Notes under the pieces: generated by a model
What the model saw: only the letters and a program-made list of their open reading frames with translations
What the model was told of the DNA's origin: nothing
Databases searched by the model: none
From: Bryobacteraceae bacterium
GTDB taxonomy: Bacteria > Acidobacteriota > Terriglobia > Bryobacterales > Bryobacteraceae
Assembly: GCA_025056455.1 (NCBI GenBank)
Contig: JANWVY010000002.1
Span: forward strand, 969,694 to 1,033,693
Direction of reading: 5' to 3'
Length of the DNA: 64,000 nt
In this document: one piece after another, positions 16,728 through 25,722 of the stretch
How the letters are laid out: each line of letters opens with the position of its first letter
Numbering within the stretch: the stretch's first letter is position 1
Translations under genes and position numbers: made by a program

Positions 16728-17857
16728 CGCCGGACAGCTTCTTCATCCAGTTCGATCCCTAGCCCCGGCTCTTGCGGCGGCTCGAGCCAGCCGTCCTTGG
16801 CGCGCAATTTTTGCTTGGTGATCTGCTCGCGCAAGTTCGTTTTCTCCTCCGCCACAAACTCACAAATCAGGGCGTTTGGAATGGCGTTCAGCCAGTGCAG
16901 CGCTGCTGCCACGTTGATGTAAGTGGTAAAGCCATGGTTGGCCACTGGCACGCCTCGATCCCACGCCAGCGAGGCGATCTTCATGGCTTCAGTAAATCCG
17001 CCGCAGCGAGTCAAATCCACTTGGATCACATCAACCTTGCCTCGATCCATCAGCTCTAGAAAACCGCGCCTGCCACTCTCTTCTTCCCCGGCTGCAATCC
17101 GGATCGGCGTGGCCGCAGCCAGCTTTCGATAACCCTCATAGTCATCCGGTCGGAGCGGCTCTTCCAGCCAAAAAATGCGAAACTCGGCGAAGGCGTGAGC
17201 CCGCTGTAGCGCCGTCTTAGCGTCCCAGACCAGACCCGCATCAATTAGCAAATCGGCGTCTTCACCCAATCCCCGGCGCGCTTCACGCACGAGAGCAACG
17301 TCAGTCTGTTCGTCTTGCCCCATGGGCGCCCACCCGAATTTCACTGCCCCAAAACCCTGGTCGCGAAGGCGTCGCGCTAGCTCACCCGTAGCCTGCGGAG
17401 TGGGCCCAAACAATGAGCTCGCGTAACAGCGAATCTTTTGCTGGAACCCGCCGCCAAGCAGTTTCCACACCGGCAGCCCGAGCGCCTTGCCCTTAATGTC
17501 CCACAACGCCATGTCCAAACCGCTCATGGCGTGAAAGCCCACGCCCGCGCGCCCGGCATAAATATTGGCGTTGTACATCTTGTACCAGAGCTTCTCGGTC
17601 TCAAACGGATCCTCCCCTAGGAGAAGGCGACCCAAACCGCAGGTAATGGTATGCGAATAGGGCCCATCAATTGCACCCTTGACGGCCAGCGGACTCGAAT
17701 CCACTTCTCCCACTCCGGTCAGGCCCGCGTCGGTCTCGATTTTCACAATCAAAGCGTCTTGACCGCTGTCGCATTGTTGTCGGACCTCGGGCAAGCGCAA
17801 ATACATGGTTTCGACCTTCGTAATCTTTAAACTCGTCTTCACGGCCACTCTCAGCAA
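16712..17857 (-). CDS. Mandelate racemase/muconate-lactonizing enzyme family protein
   Basis: A 381-residue enolase-superfamily enzyme of the MR/MLE group, which abstracts an alpha-proton from a carboxylate using Mg2+. Metal ligands appear in order as DLLIDAGLVWD (Asp), WLEEPL (Glu) and IAAGEEES (Glu). A catalytic Lys is expected in VKFGW and a His in VANHGF. The capping domain is N-terminal (VGEVDSSPLAVKGAIDG). The outermost in-frame start is TTG 17857; GTG 17842 (before KTSLKITKVE) is a plausible alternative. There is no signal peptide. The substrate is probably an acid sugar or related hydroxy acid. It is one of three such enzymes in the window. Confidence 0.92.
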   Translation of the reverse strand: MLRVAVKTSLKITKVETMYLRLPEVRQQCDSGQDALIVKIETDAGLTGVGEVDSSPLAVKGAIDGPYSHTITCGLGRLLLGEDPFETEKLWYKMYNANIYAGRAGVGFHAMSGLDMALWDIKGKALGLPVWKLLGGGFQQKIRCYASSLFGPTPQATGELARRLRDQGFGAVKFGWAPMGQDEQTDVALVREARRGLGEDADLLIDAGLVWDAKTALQRAHAFAEFRIFWLEEPLRPDDYEGYRKLAAATPIRIAAGEEESGRRGFLELMDRGKVDVIQVDLTRCGGFTEAMKIASLAWDRGVPVANHGFTTYINVAAALHWLNAIPNALICEFVAEEKTNLREQITKQKLRAKDGWLEPPQEPGLGIELDEEAVRRYRVA

Positions 17858-18012
17858 GCAAGAAATTCTCTCCGACTATATCCAAGAAAACCGGCAAGCC
17901 GCTGACAGACATTTCGCTACGGAAAACTCGTCCCTTCGCAAGCGAGAAACCCGCCCGCCTAATCCCCTTGCGCGCTCGCACGGGTTCGAGCGGACTTCAT
18001 CAGGGAAGCCCG

Positions 18013-19182
18013 CTACTCCCTGCCCCGCTCGTAGGGCGTCGACAAAAATTTGCGGGCTTGGCGAGCGGCATCGGAATCCGGCGCGAGGGCTATTGCGGCC
18101 CGATAGGACTCCAGAGCCGACAGCCTCTGCTTCTTCATATCGAGACATTGGCCCAGGCGCAGCCACGCCATGGAAGCGGTGTTCAGATCCAGCTCTTGCG
18201 CTTTCGCTGTCGCCTTTCGCAGTTCATCAATCGCCCAGTCGTAGTCGCGATACCAGAATAAGAGATTGCCCCGTGCGTAGTTGATCTTTTCCGCTGGAAA
18301 GGCGGCGAATCCAGGAGCACCAGAACGTTTCAACATTTCGATGTTTTTTAGCTCCCTTAGCGCACTTTCCTTATCGCCGAGATCCCCGTACATCTGCACC
18401 AGCTCAAAGCGGAGAAGATAGTTGCGGGGGAAAGATTGCAGCAGCTCTTTGATCAAGGCCACCGCTTTGGCCGGCTGCCGCTCCCGGCGGTAGACGACAC
18501 CGAGTAGGATCTTGGCGTCGTTGCGGTTCTTTGTTCCCTTCTGCGCCACCAGCTCCAGCGTCTGGATCCCGGCTTGCTTGTCGCCGCGAAATCCGATGAG
18601 AAACCCGAGCATCTTGTACGTCCATGGCAAGCTTCCCACCACATAGTCGTGTACGCCTTCCAGCAATCTCGCGTCGATCATCTCCGGCGCAAGTCGGATG
18701 AGCTGTCCGTGGAGGCGCCGCGCGGTGGTGGCGTCTCGTAAGGCATCCGTCCAGGCTTTGCGCACGAGGAAGTAGTAGTTGCCCCGTAAGCCATAGGCCA
18801 CTCCCTGTGCGTACAGTGCCTCTTGATCTTGCGGATTCCGGGCCAGCGCCCGGCTTGTCAACTCAATAGACTTCGCAATCAAGGATTCAAACCAACGTTG
18901 ATCCGCCTCGGATACCTTCAGCCTCGCTCCGCGCAAAAACGGATTGCTCCCTGTCACCAACTCGCTTTCAAGAGCTCCAAGACGCAACATCTCGCGATAG
19001 AGCAAAGCTTGCGCGAGATGGTTATAGGCCGACGCCCACTCTGGTTTGCGTTGCACCTCCTGTTGGAACAACGCGATGGCTTGATCAAATTCGAGATTGT
19101 AGAAGTGGTCAAAACCTTTGGCTTCGAAATCACTGGTGGAAGCGGGAACAAACAAGAAGGAGAAGAAAAGGAGCGGGGTCAC
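18013..19182 (-). CDS. Exported TPR-repeat protein (389 aa)
   Basis: Starts at GTG 19182 with a signal peptide (TPLLFFSFLFVPAST). The body is alpha-helical repeats of tetratricopeptide type: FYNLEFDQAIALFQQEVQRK near 30-50, DQEALYAQGVAYGLRGNYYF near 120, DAKILLGVVYRRERQPAKAV near 220 and MAWLRLGQCLDMKKQRLSAL near 340. TPR proteins serve as protein-interaction scaffolds; no catalytic motif is seen. It follows queG by 23 nt on the same strand, suggesting co-transcription without an obvious functional link. Confidence 0.88.
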   Translation of the reverse strand: MTPLLFFSFLFVPASTSDFEAKGFDHFYNLEFDQAIALFQQEVQRKPEWASAYNHLAQALLYREMLRLGALESELVTGSNPFLRGARLKVSEADQRWFESLIAKSIELTSRALARNPQDQEALYAQGVAYGLRGNYYFLVRKAWTDALRDATTARRLHGQLIRLAPEMIDARLLEGVHDYVVGSLPWTYKMLGFLIGFRGDKQAGIQTLELVAQKGTKNRNDAKILLGVVYRRERQPAKAVALIKELLQSFPRNYLLRFELVQMYGDLGDKESALRELKNIEMLKRSGAPGFAAFPAEKINYARGNLLFWYRDYDWAIDELRKATAKAQELDLNTASMAWLRLGQCLDMKKQRLSALESYRAAIALAPDSDAARQARKFLSTPYERGRE

Positions 19183-19205
19183 TCTCTTTCATTGTAGAGT
19201 GGAAC

Positions 19206-20279
19206 CTAGGATTCAAGAATCTGAGCAATCGCCCAGCGGGCATGTTCTGCGACCACTGGGTCGGAGTGCTCGGCGAGCCGCTCGAGCGCAGGCAAAAATT
19301 TGGCCTGTTTGCTGTTGCCCATCGCGACGGCGACGTTGCGGAGAAACCCCGTATAGCGGGCGCGCTCGACAGGAGTATGGCGAAATAGTTGGCGAAATTC
19401 CTCGTGCGTTAACCGAGCCAGCCGATCTAACCTCGGGGCGATATGTTCAGCCGAGGCGGGAGCAAATGCCGGCTCCCCGGTGATCGGAGCCCGGCGATTC
19501 CACGGACAAACCTCTTGACAAATGTCACAACCAAACACATGGCGTCCCACGGCCGCGCGGTGCTCCGAGGGAATCTCGCCCCGCAGCTCAATTGTGAAGT
19601 AGGAAATGCACAGCCGCGCGTCGAGCTCCCAGCCGCCTTGCGGCGAAGCAACGATCGCTTGCGTCGGGCACGCTTCTATGCAACGGGTGCAAGAACCGCA
19701 ACGCTCCGCCGCTGGAAAATCCGGCTCAAGCTCGAGCGAAACCAGCATCTCCCCCAAAAAGAACCACGATCCGCGCTCTTGGTTGATCAGACAGGTGTTC
19801 TTCCCAATCCATCCTAAGCCCGCGCGCCGCGCCAAACTGCGCTCCAACAGCGGCGCCGTATCCACACAGATCCGGAATTCGAAGCTTGTACCGATTTCCT
19901 CCCTCATCCGGCGCGCCAATTGCTCTAAACCGTTTCGGATCACAACATGGTAGTCCGTACCCCACGCATATCGCGAGATCCAGGCGCACTCCAAGTCGCT
20001 CAATTCGTTGGAGTAGGGCCATGGCAAGTTGTAGAGTTTCCCTACACAAATCACACTGCGGGCGGAAGGCAAGAGATTTTTGGGCGAAGTTCTTAACTGC
20101 GCGCGATGGTCGGTGAGATAATGCAGCCGCCCAGCCAAGCCTCGCGCCACCCAATCGGCATACCGGTCCCAGTCAGGAGCTGGATGAGCCGGGGCGACAC
20201 CCACCAGTTCGAACCCAGCCTCCTGAGCTAAGCGCTTGATTATGAAAGTGATTTCAGCTTGAACTGGCATTCGCTCCAA
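19206..20279 (-). CDS. queG: Epoxyqueuosine reductase QueG
   Basis: A 357-residue iron-sulfur and cobalamin enzyme that performs the last step of queuosine synthesis, reducing epoxyqueuosine in tRNA anticodons. Two ferredoxin-type [4Fe-4S] motifs are visible: CGSCTRCIEACP near residue 190 and CDICQEVCPW near 250. The cobalamin-binding region includes RYAWGTDYH and the catalytic-Asp segment CVDTAPLLERSLARRAGLGWIGKN (positions about 139-162). A HEAT-like helical tail follows. Length is typical. No other queuosine genes lie in the window. Confidence 0.96.
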   Translation of the reverse strand: MERMPVQAEITFIIKRLAQEAGFELVGVAPAHPAPDWDRYADWVARGLAGRLHYLTDHRAQLRTSPKNLLPSARSVICVGKLYNLPWPYSNELSDLECAWISRYAWGTDYHVVIRNGLEQLARRMREEIGTSFEFRICVDTAPLLERSLARRAGLGWIGKNTCLINQERGSWFFLGEMLVSLELEPDFPAAERCGSCTRCIEACPTQAIVASPQGGWELDARLCISYFTIELRGEIPSEHRAAVGRHVFGCDICQEVCPWNRRAPITGEPAFAPASAEHIAPRLDRLARLTHEEFRQLFRHTPVERARYTGFLRNVAVAMGNSKQAKFLPALERLAEHSDPVVAEHARWAIAQILES

Positions 20280-20507
20280 GCCTTCTACGGCGTCTCTCTG
20301 CGGTCATGCCCGGAAACTCTCCATTCAACCCGCCATACCACCATACAATGATGAAAATACGCAGTTTAATTGATCCGCCTAGAGCCCCCCTCCCCCGCTC
20401 GATATACTGCATCATAGTACACGTGTCTAGCGCGCCCGAAGGGGCGAAGTTCCTAATCGCATCCTGGCCTGGTTCTCTTTCCAGGTCCGGATGGGGAGAT
20501 ATCGAAA

Positions 20508-22616
20508 ATGCATAAACCCATTAAGTACGTTGAAAAAGCTCTCACGTACGCCGCAAATGCCGCCTGGGTTGTGTTCGACAAGGTGAACTCGATCAATCCC
20601 AATCCGTCGTTCACGCCAAAGTGGTCGGACAAGCCCCTTCTGAAGTCTTGGGAAAAAACCAAGCCGCCGCTGGGCTGGCCTCGGGAAACGGATTCCTTGT
20701 GCCCAAAGTGCGTACCCGAAGTGCGCAAAGAAATTCTTGAGGGCAAGAAGGACTGGAAGGATCTGCTACACGAAAAAGTCGGCGAAATTAAAGCCCAGAT
20801 CATCGAGCGCGACGGCAAGATCCTGATGGTGAAAGAGTGCCCCATCCACGGCAAGTTCGAGGATGTGATGTCCATCGACACGGAATTCTTCCGACACCTC
20901 GAAGAGGTTTTCCCAGGACGGGACATTCGCGCCCACAACGATGAAAAGTTGCACAACCACGGCTCCTCCACCATCCGCCACGGCCGTGGCTCGGTGCTCA
21001 CCATCGACCTCACCAACCGCTGCAACATGATGTGCGACCCCTGCTTTATGGACGCCAATCAGGTCGGCTTCGTACACGAGCTGACCTGGAGCGACATTAA
21101 GCAGCTGCTGGACAATGCCATCTCCATCAAGCCACGGCGGCAAATGTCCGTACAGTTTTCTGGCGGCGAGCCGACACTCTCACCCTACTTTTTAGACGCC
21201 ATCCGGTACGCGCGCAAAGTGGGCTACAACAGCGTTCAGGCGGCCACCAACGGTATTGAATTCGCGAAAAGCCCCGAGTTTTGCCGTCAGGCGGCCGAAG
21301 CCGGGCTGCGCTACGTCTATCTGCAGTTTGACGGCATCGGCAACGCAGCCAATGAGCACCGCAAGGTGGGCAACCTCTTTGATGTGAAGATGCGCGCGAT
21401 TGAGAACCTGTGGACGGCGGGCGTTGACATTGTGCCCGTCACCACCATCGTCAACGGCATTAACAACGAGCAGGTGGGCCGCATTATTCAGTTTGCCCTG
21501 GACAACCCCAAGCGCATCCCCTTCCTGAGCTTCCAACCCGTCAGCTTCACCGGCCGCGACGAAGCGGTCACCGACGAGCGCCGCCACGCCCAGCGCTACA
21601 CGCTCTCCCACCTCGCTCACGACGTCAAGAACCAGACCGGGCTTGGCGAGCCAGCTCGCGATTGGTTCCCCATTTCCTTCATGAGTACCTTCTCCGATTG
21701 GAGCGACTTAGTGCATGGTCCCGAGGCCACTTGGGGGCAGCTCAGCTGCGGCTGCCACCCCAACTGTGGCGTCGGCATGGCGGTCATGGTAGACAAGGAA
21801 ACCAAAGAGTCCGCTCCCGTGACAGCCTTCCTGAAGGCGGACCGACTGGCCAAAGACGTGCAGCGGATCAATGACGCCGCGCGCGGAAAGTGGATCTCGA
21901 TTCTCGGCATGGCGCTGGCCGTCATGCGGAACTATGATCCTTTCAAATCCCCCACTCACTTCAAGCTGATTGACCTGCTCCGCAAGTTCGACAAAACCTT
22001 CGGCGCCACCGGCAAGAATTACGGAAGAGTCGACGGCTCCCGCACTCGCCGCGACATTGATCAACGGCGCAGCGACCGCTGGAACTTCCTCTTTATTGCC
22101 GGTATGTGGTTCCAAGATCTCTTCAACTACGATTTCCGCCGCACCGAGCAGTGCATCATACCCTACGCCACCCAAGAGGGCGAGATCAGTTTCTGCGCCT
22201 ATAATACCGGCATTGGCTGGCGCAACATCATTGAGAAGATGCATATGACGGCTACGCTCACCAAGTGGTACAACGAGCATGGACGCCACGAGATCTTTGC
22301 TGGCGGCAAGCACGTCAAACTTTCCTCGGTCGAGCACAGCATGGTTTTGCGCGACGAGATCGTCACCAAAGAAGCCCAGAAGGACTTGGACCGGCTGGGA
22401 ATCGCCAAAAACGCACGCGAAGAGAAGATCCGTGCGCGCGACGCCAAATTGCAAGCCGAAGAGAACGCCCGTATGGCCCGCCTCTACCGCAAACATGTGC
22501 TCAAAGAGCCGGACAATGTGGAGTTTGTCCCGCTGTCAAGCATCGCGCCGGCTGCACCCGCCAAAGCCACTACGCCAGAGGAAAAGAAAGAAGAGGTCGG
22601 TTCATTCGGCGACTAA
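20508..22616 (+). CDS. Radical SAM enzyme of the tetraether lipid synthase (Tes) type
   Basis: A 702-residue radical SAM protein. The radical SAM cluster motif CNMMCDPC has Cys172, Cys176 and Cys179, and SGGEPTL at 218-224 is the SAM-binding segment. Upstream, SLCPKC (Cys65, Cys68) and CPIHG (Cys111) form the extra N-terminal metal site characteristic of the Tes/MJ0619 family. Additional cysteines occur in LSCGCHPNCG and in CIIPYATQEGEISFCAYN. Archaeal Tes couples two lipid chain ends to make membrane-spanning tetraethers. Acidobacterial homologues are candidates for iso-diabolic acid/brGDGT synthesis. The C-terminal 70 residues form a charged helix. ATG 20508 follows GGGGAGAT. A strong terminator follows. 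Confidence 0.85.
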   Translation: MHKPIKYVEKALTYAANAAWVVFDKVNSINPNPSFTPKWSDKPLLKSWEKTKPPLGWPRETDSLCPKCVPEVRKEILEGKKDWKDLLHEKVGEIKAQIIERDGKILMVKECPIHGKFEDVMSIDTEFFRHLEEVFPGRDIRAHNDEKLHNHGSSTIRHGRGSVLTIDLTNRCNMMCDPCFMDANQVGFVHELTWSDIKQLLDNAISIKPRRQMSVQFSGGEPTLSPYFLDAIRYARKVGYNSVQAATNGIEFAKSPEFCRQAAEAGLRYVYLQFDGIGNAANEHRKVGNLFDVKMRAIENLWTAGVDIVPVTTIVNGINNEQVGRIIQFALDNPKRIPFLSFQPVSFTGRDEAVTDERRHAQRYTLSHLAHDVKNQTGLGEPARDWFPISFMSTFSDWSDLVHGPEATWGQLSCGCHPNCGVGMAVMVDKETKESAPVTAFLKADRLAKDVQRINDAARGKWISILGMALAVMRNYDPFKSPTHFKLIDLLRKFDKTFGATGKNYGRVDGSRTRRDIDQRRSDRWNFLFIAGMWFQDLFNYDFRRTEQCIIPYATQEGEISFCAYNTGIGWRNIIEKMHMTATLTKWYNEHGRHEIFAGGKHVKLSSVEHSMVLRDEIVTKEAQKDLDRLGIAKNAREEKIRARDAKLQAEENARMARLYRKHVLKEPDNVEFVPLSSIAPAAPAKATTPEEKKEEVGSFGD

Positions 22617-22645
22617 CCTCTGTTTCGATTCTGCAAGTTGTCGGG

Positions 22646-22680
22646 AAAAGCCGTCCAGCGCAAGCTGGGCGGCTTTTTTG
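22646..22680 (+). terminator. Intrinsic terminator after the Tes-like gene
   Basis: AAGCCGTCCAGC and GCTGGGCGGCTT form a 12-bp stem with one G-T pair and a GCAA-type loop, followed by TTTTTT. It lies 30 nt past the stop codon. The A-run on the other side means it can also serve the convergent DUF1080 gene ending at 22694. Confidence 0.8.
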
Positions 22681-22693
22681 TGTTTCCCCGTGT

Positions 22694-23500
22694 TTACTTG
22701 AACGGTCGAATCTTTAGCGATCGAAACCACGCTTCGTCGTTGTGGTTTTGCAGAGCAATCGGGGTTCGTCGCTTAGGCTGCGTGGCTAACGCTTTGTAGA
22801 TTGGCGATTCAGCGGTCCAGCGCTTGGCTGCACGGGCCAGCGTCTCCGGCGCGTCCAAATCGCCGTCCACCACTTTGACCCCGTTGAGCCAGTGCTCGAT
22901 GTGATTGCCCCGAACCACAATCCGCGCCTGGTTGAATTCGCCCGGCTTCTTTGCCGCCGGCTGCGAAGCGCCAATCATGTCATACAGCGCGCCGGCCTGA
23001 TAGTAGGCTCCGCGCCGCGCATCGGGATGGCCCTCGTCATCAATCACCTGATACTCGAAGCCGACAATATACTCTTGCGTTGCCTGCGCGCGCGGTGTGG
23101 CCCGGCTGCGAATGGAATCGTTCGCAAGATCTTCAAAGCGCAGGAATCGGCCAGTCAGCAGCCGCCGTTCGTCAATAAAAAAGCGATCCTGAATGCGATA
23201 CTTCACGCCGCTGTTGCCACGCGGTGAAATCTTCCATTCAAACGCCAGTTCAAAGTCGCCAAAGCTCTCTGTGGTGAAGAGATCCTCACGGATTCGCGGT
23301 TTGGCGGTGGCCTTCAAGCACCCGTCCTCAATCGTCCAGGATCGTCCCGGTGGCTGCAAGGTGCTTAAGTCAATCCAGCCCTGAAAGGACTTGCCGTCGA
23401 ATAAAAGTCTCCACCCTGAAGCTTTCTCCTCCGGAGTTAGAATGTTGGGCTCTGCGGCCTGGCCAAGGCTCAACGCCAAAATACAAAGCAACGAACGCAT
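22694..23500 (-). CDS. DUF1080 (3-keto-disaccharide hydrolase-like) secreted protein
   Basis: A 268-residue protein from ATG 23500; the in-frame extension to 23584 is not convincing because the signal peptide (MRSLLCILALSLGQA) begins at 23500. The DUF1080 jelly-roll fold is visible as GWRLLFDGKSFQGW, DGCLKATAKP, FGDFELAFEWKISPRGNSGV, YEYQ-like VGFEYQVIDDEGHPD, and the C-terminal IALQNHNDEAWFRSLKIRP. These match the family pattern of FDGKTLxGW and IxLQxHxxxVxFRNIxI. The family includes 3-keto-glycoside hydrolases acting on oxidised sugars. It is exported, fitting polysaccharide use. The ends of this gene and the Tes-like gene converge on a shared terminator. Confidence 0.9.
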   Translation of the reverse strand: MRSLLCILALSLGQAAEPNILTPEEKASGWRLLFDGKSFQGWIDLSTLQPPGRSWTIEDGCLKATAKPRIREDLFTTESFGDFELAFEWKISPRGNSGVKYRIQDRFFIDERRLLTGRFLRFEDLANDSIRSRATPRAQATQEYIVGFEYQVIDDEGHPDARRGAYYQAGALYDMIGASQPAAKKPGEFNQARIVVRGNHIEHWLNGVKVVDGDLDAPETLARAAKRWTAESPIYKALATQPKRRTPIALQNHNDEAWFRSLKIRPFK

Positions 23501-23610
23501 GGGGAAACTATAGCACCTTACCCTGTTGGGTCTGACGATTCGAGAGGAGTACAAACAGCGGGCGCTACCTTGACTTGATAACACTTTGCCGATTGCGGAG
23601 GTTGGGGAAG

Positions 23611-23688
23611 TGGCGTCCCCAAGGGGATTCGAACCCCTGTTATCGCCGTGAAAGGGCGGTGTCCTAGGCCTGACTAGACGATGGGGAC
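23611..23688 (-). tRNA. tRNA-Glu (anticodon TTC)
   Basis: The minus strand reads a complete cloverleaf. The 7-bp acceptor is GTCCCCA/TGGGGAC, the anticodon stem-loop CCGCCCTTTCACGGCG has TTC at 23652-23650, and the T-arm is CAGGGGTTCGAATCCCCT. The discriminator G and an encoded CCA occupy 23614-23611. The body closely resembles other bacterial tRNA-Glu. Confidence 0.97.
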
Positions 23689-23791
23689 GCAGAAGAAGCA
23701 GGCAGGACGCCTATCTCGAGTATATCACTGCCAGCGCCTTCGCTCAAGGCCATCGCACCCGCGCGCCGCAAGCGGCCGGTAGCATCTTGCC

Positions 23792-24115
23792 TTAAAGCGT
23801 CTTCAAGTAAGCGATGAGATGATTTTTCTCTTCATCCGTCAGGATGCTGTCGTAGGCGGGCATCCCGTTGCCACCAGAATTCACAATTGCCCGTACGTTC
23901 TCTTCCGTGGGCTTCTTGCCGTTCGCGAGCTTGGCTTTCTTAAACAGGCCCTTTAGCCCCGGCCCCATCTTTTTCTCTTCGCTATCGGCATTGTGGCAGA
24001 CACTGCACTGCTCGAACACCTCTTTCCCCTTGGCGGGATCGCCGCCCTTTTGTGCAGCGGGAAGTAGACACGCCGCCAAAATCACGCCGGAGCCAATCAA
24101 CAAAAACTTCTGCAT
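23792..24115 (-). CDS. c-type cytochrome, single haem
   Basis: A 107-residue small cytochrome c. The signal peptide MQKFLLIGSGVILAACLLPA precedes the haem-attachment motif CSVCH (about residues 37-41) in a KEVFEQCSVCHNADSEEKKM context, followed by GPGLKGLFKK. The distal Met ligand is likely in NGMPAY near residue 86. The last helix is TDEEKNHLIAYLKTL. It probably shuttles electrons in the periplasm. Cys16 in the signal region could make it a lipoprotein, but the context is not a good lipobox. Confidence 0.93.
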   Translation of the reverse strand: MQKFLLIGSGVILAACLLPAAQKGGDPAKGKEVFEQCSVCHNADSEEKKMGPGLKGLFKKAKLANGKKPTEENVRAIVNSGGNGMPAYDSILTDEEKNHLIAYLKTL

Positions 24116-24195
24116 AGCGGGAATCGATTTCTCCTCTGCGATGGTTTCTCGTAATCTAGCAGATAATCTCCAGTGTACACTGCCTGTTAACGCTC

Positions 24196-24834
24196 ATGAA
24201 AGCAACCAACAAACCGCTAGTCATTCTCTTTGCGAAAGCTCCCCAAATCGGGAGCGTCAAAACCCGGTTGTCACCTTCCCTGACGCCTGCCCAAGCCGCC
24301 GAGTTACATCGGCGACTCGTCGACCGTCTCTGGCGCCAATTAAATTCGCTTCATGCTTATCTCGATGCAGAGCTCCACACCGACCTGCCTACTGGCGCCT
24401 GGCCGGAAGCGGCGCCCCACCGCCTTCAAACCAGTGGCGACCTTGGGGCGCGAATGCTCTTCGCCTTGCATTCCGCCCTACAAAACCAGCGGCCCAAGGC
24501 CATGATTCTGGGATCCGATGTTTACGACTTGCCCGACGATCATCTTCTATCCTTGTTACATTCCGACGCCGATATCGCTTTCGGAGCTTGCCCCGATGGC
24601 GGCTACTGGGGGATTGCTTGCCGCCGCGTACATCGCGAAATGTTTCTCGGGGTACGCTGGTCCACGCCTCACACCCTTGCTGACACCATCCGAGCAGCCC
24701 AGCGCTGTGGCCTAACTACTCAGATAGGTCCGGCTTGGCGCGACATCGATACGCCGCAAGACCTTGCTCTTCTGCCCGAACCCTTTATCCTCTCTCTTCG
24801 AGAGGGAACGAATTCAGAAAATCCGCGAGTTTAA
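24196..24834 (+). CDS. TIGR04282/DUF2064 glycosyltransferase-like protein
   Basis: A 212-residue nucleotide-diphospho-sugar-transferase-fold protein. The signature FAKAPQIGSVKTRLSPSL at residues 12-29 is the family N-terminus. LGSDVYDLP supplies the central Asp, and FGACPDGGYWGIA is the conserved segment before the C-terminal DIDTPQDLALL. The family is annotated as arsenosugar-biosynthesis-associated glycosyltransferase, but its true substrate is usually unknown. There is no arsM or other arsenic gene nearby. It is followed after 15 nt by a secreted hypothetical protein. Confidence 0.88.
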   Translation: MKATNKPLVILFAKAPQIGSVKTRLSPSLTPAQAAELHRRLVDRLWRQLNSLHAYLDAELHTDLPTGAWPEAAPHRLQTSGDLGARMLFALHSALQNQRPKAMILGSDVYDLPDDHLLSLLHSDADIAFGACPDGGYWGIACRRVHREMFLGVRWSTPHTLADTIRAAQRCGLTTQIGPAWRDIDTPQDLALLPEPFILSLREGTNSENPRV

Positions 24835-24849
24835 CGGGAGGCCAGTTTG

Positions 24850-25674
24850 ATGTTTCTATTTGCTTTTTTTATTTCGCCGCTGCTGGCGCAAGTACCGGTT
24901 GATTTTGCACCGCTGCCGGTCACCATCACTCCGCCGACAGGCTGGAAGCTCAGCTCCCGGGAGGACAATAACGCTGCCTTGATGCCAACGGCGCCGCTCA
25001 AAAGTGTGCTCTTGGTTCACACCGGCATCTATGACGATGCCGAACAACTCGGCCTAGCTACCGGTTTCGCAGTGAAAGAGCTGAATCTCCGCGACCTGCG
25101 CCTCACCGGCAAGCCAGAGGAGCGCGTTCTCCAAGGAAGGCAGACCTTCGCGCTCACCTTTGTTGGAACCAACAACGAGGGCCAGGAACTCTCCATCTAC
25201 GCCTCATGCTCGCTGTTGAACTCGGTTGGGTTGAGCGTCATCGCCATTTCGCCACATTCCGCCTACGACACCGTGAAAGCCGCCGCCGATCAACTCGTAC
25301 TCACAGCCAAACTGGGCACCTTCTCCTTCGATCCCAAGCATGGCCGCCCGCTTGTGGGTCGCTGGAGAAAATCGCATGCCGTCGTTTCTGGAAACCAGAG
25401 CTCTGCCTCCGGTGGTTGGGCCGACAGCTCTCGCGCGACCGTGACCTTTTTCCCAGAGGGTACTTACCAGTATTCCGCGGAATCAGTCGTCTCAGTCTCA
25501 GCTGGCTCGGCTTCCTTGTTTTCTTCAAGCGAAGAGAAAGACGGCGGGCGCTACTTCGTATTCCAGGATAAGATCCTGTTCACGAGCCAGAAAAACGGTA
25601 GCCGGATTTTCAAGCTTCACCTCCGCAACGAGCAGATGCAGCTCGGCGACACCATCTGGCTACGCGATGAATAA
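24850..25674 (+). CDS. Secreted hypothetical protein (274 aa)
   Basis: Not recognised. ATG 24850 is preceded by GGGAGG with 8-nt spacing; a TTG directly before it is an alternative. A signal peptide (MFLFAFFISPLLAQ) leads into a domain with PVTITPPTGWKL and a typical exported alpha/beta pattern up to about residue 165. A C-terminal beta-rich part follows (GRWRKSHAVVSGNQSSAS; TVTFFPEGTYQYSAES; DKILFTSQKNGSRIFKL) that resembles a lipocalin-like sandwich. It is co-directional with the DUF2064 gene, 15 nt away. Confidence 0.75.
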   Translation: MFLFAFFISPLLAQVPVDFAPLPVTITPPTGWKLSSREDNNAALMPTAPLKSVLLVHTGIYDDAEQLGLATGFAVKELNLRDLRLTGKPEERVLQGRQTFALTFVGTNNEGQELSIYASCSLLNSVGLSVIAISPHSAYDTVKAAADQLVLTAKLGTFSFDPKHGRPLVGRWRKSHAVVSGNQSSASGGWADSSRATVTFFPEGTYQYSAESVVSVSAGSASLFSSSEEKDGGRYFVFQDKILFTSQKNGSRIFKLHLRNEQMQLGDTIWLRDE

Positions 25675-25722
25675 CCCGGTGATAGGACGTGGCTTGGCCG
25701 CCAACCAGGCTGTGGCCTGCTT

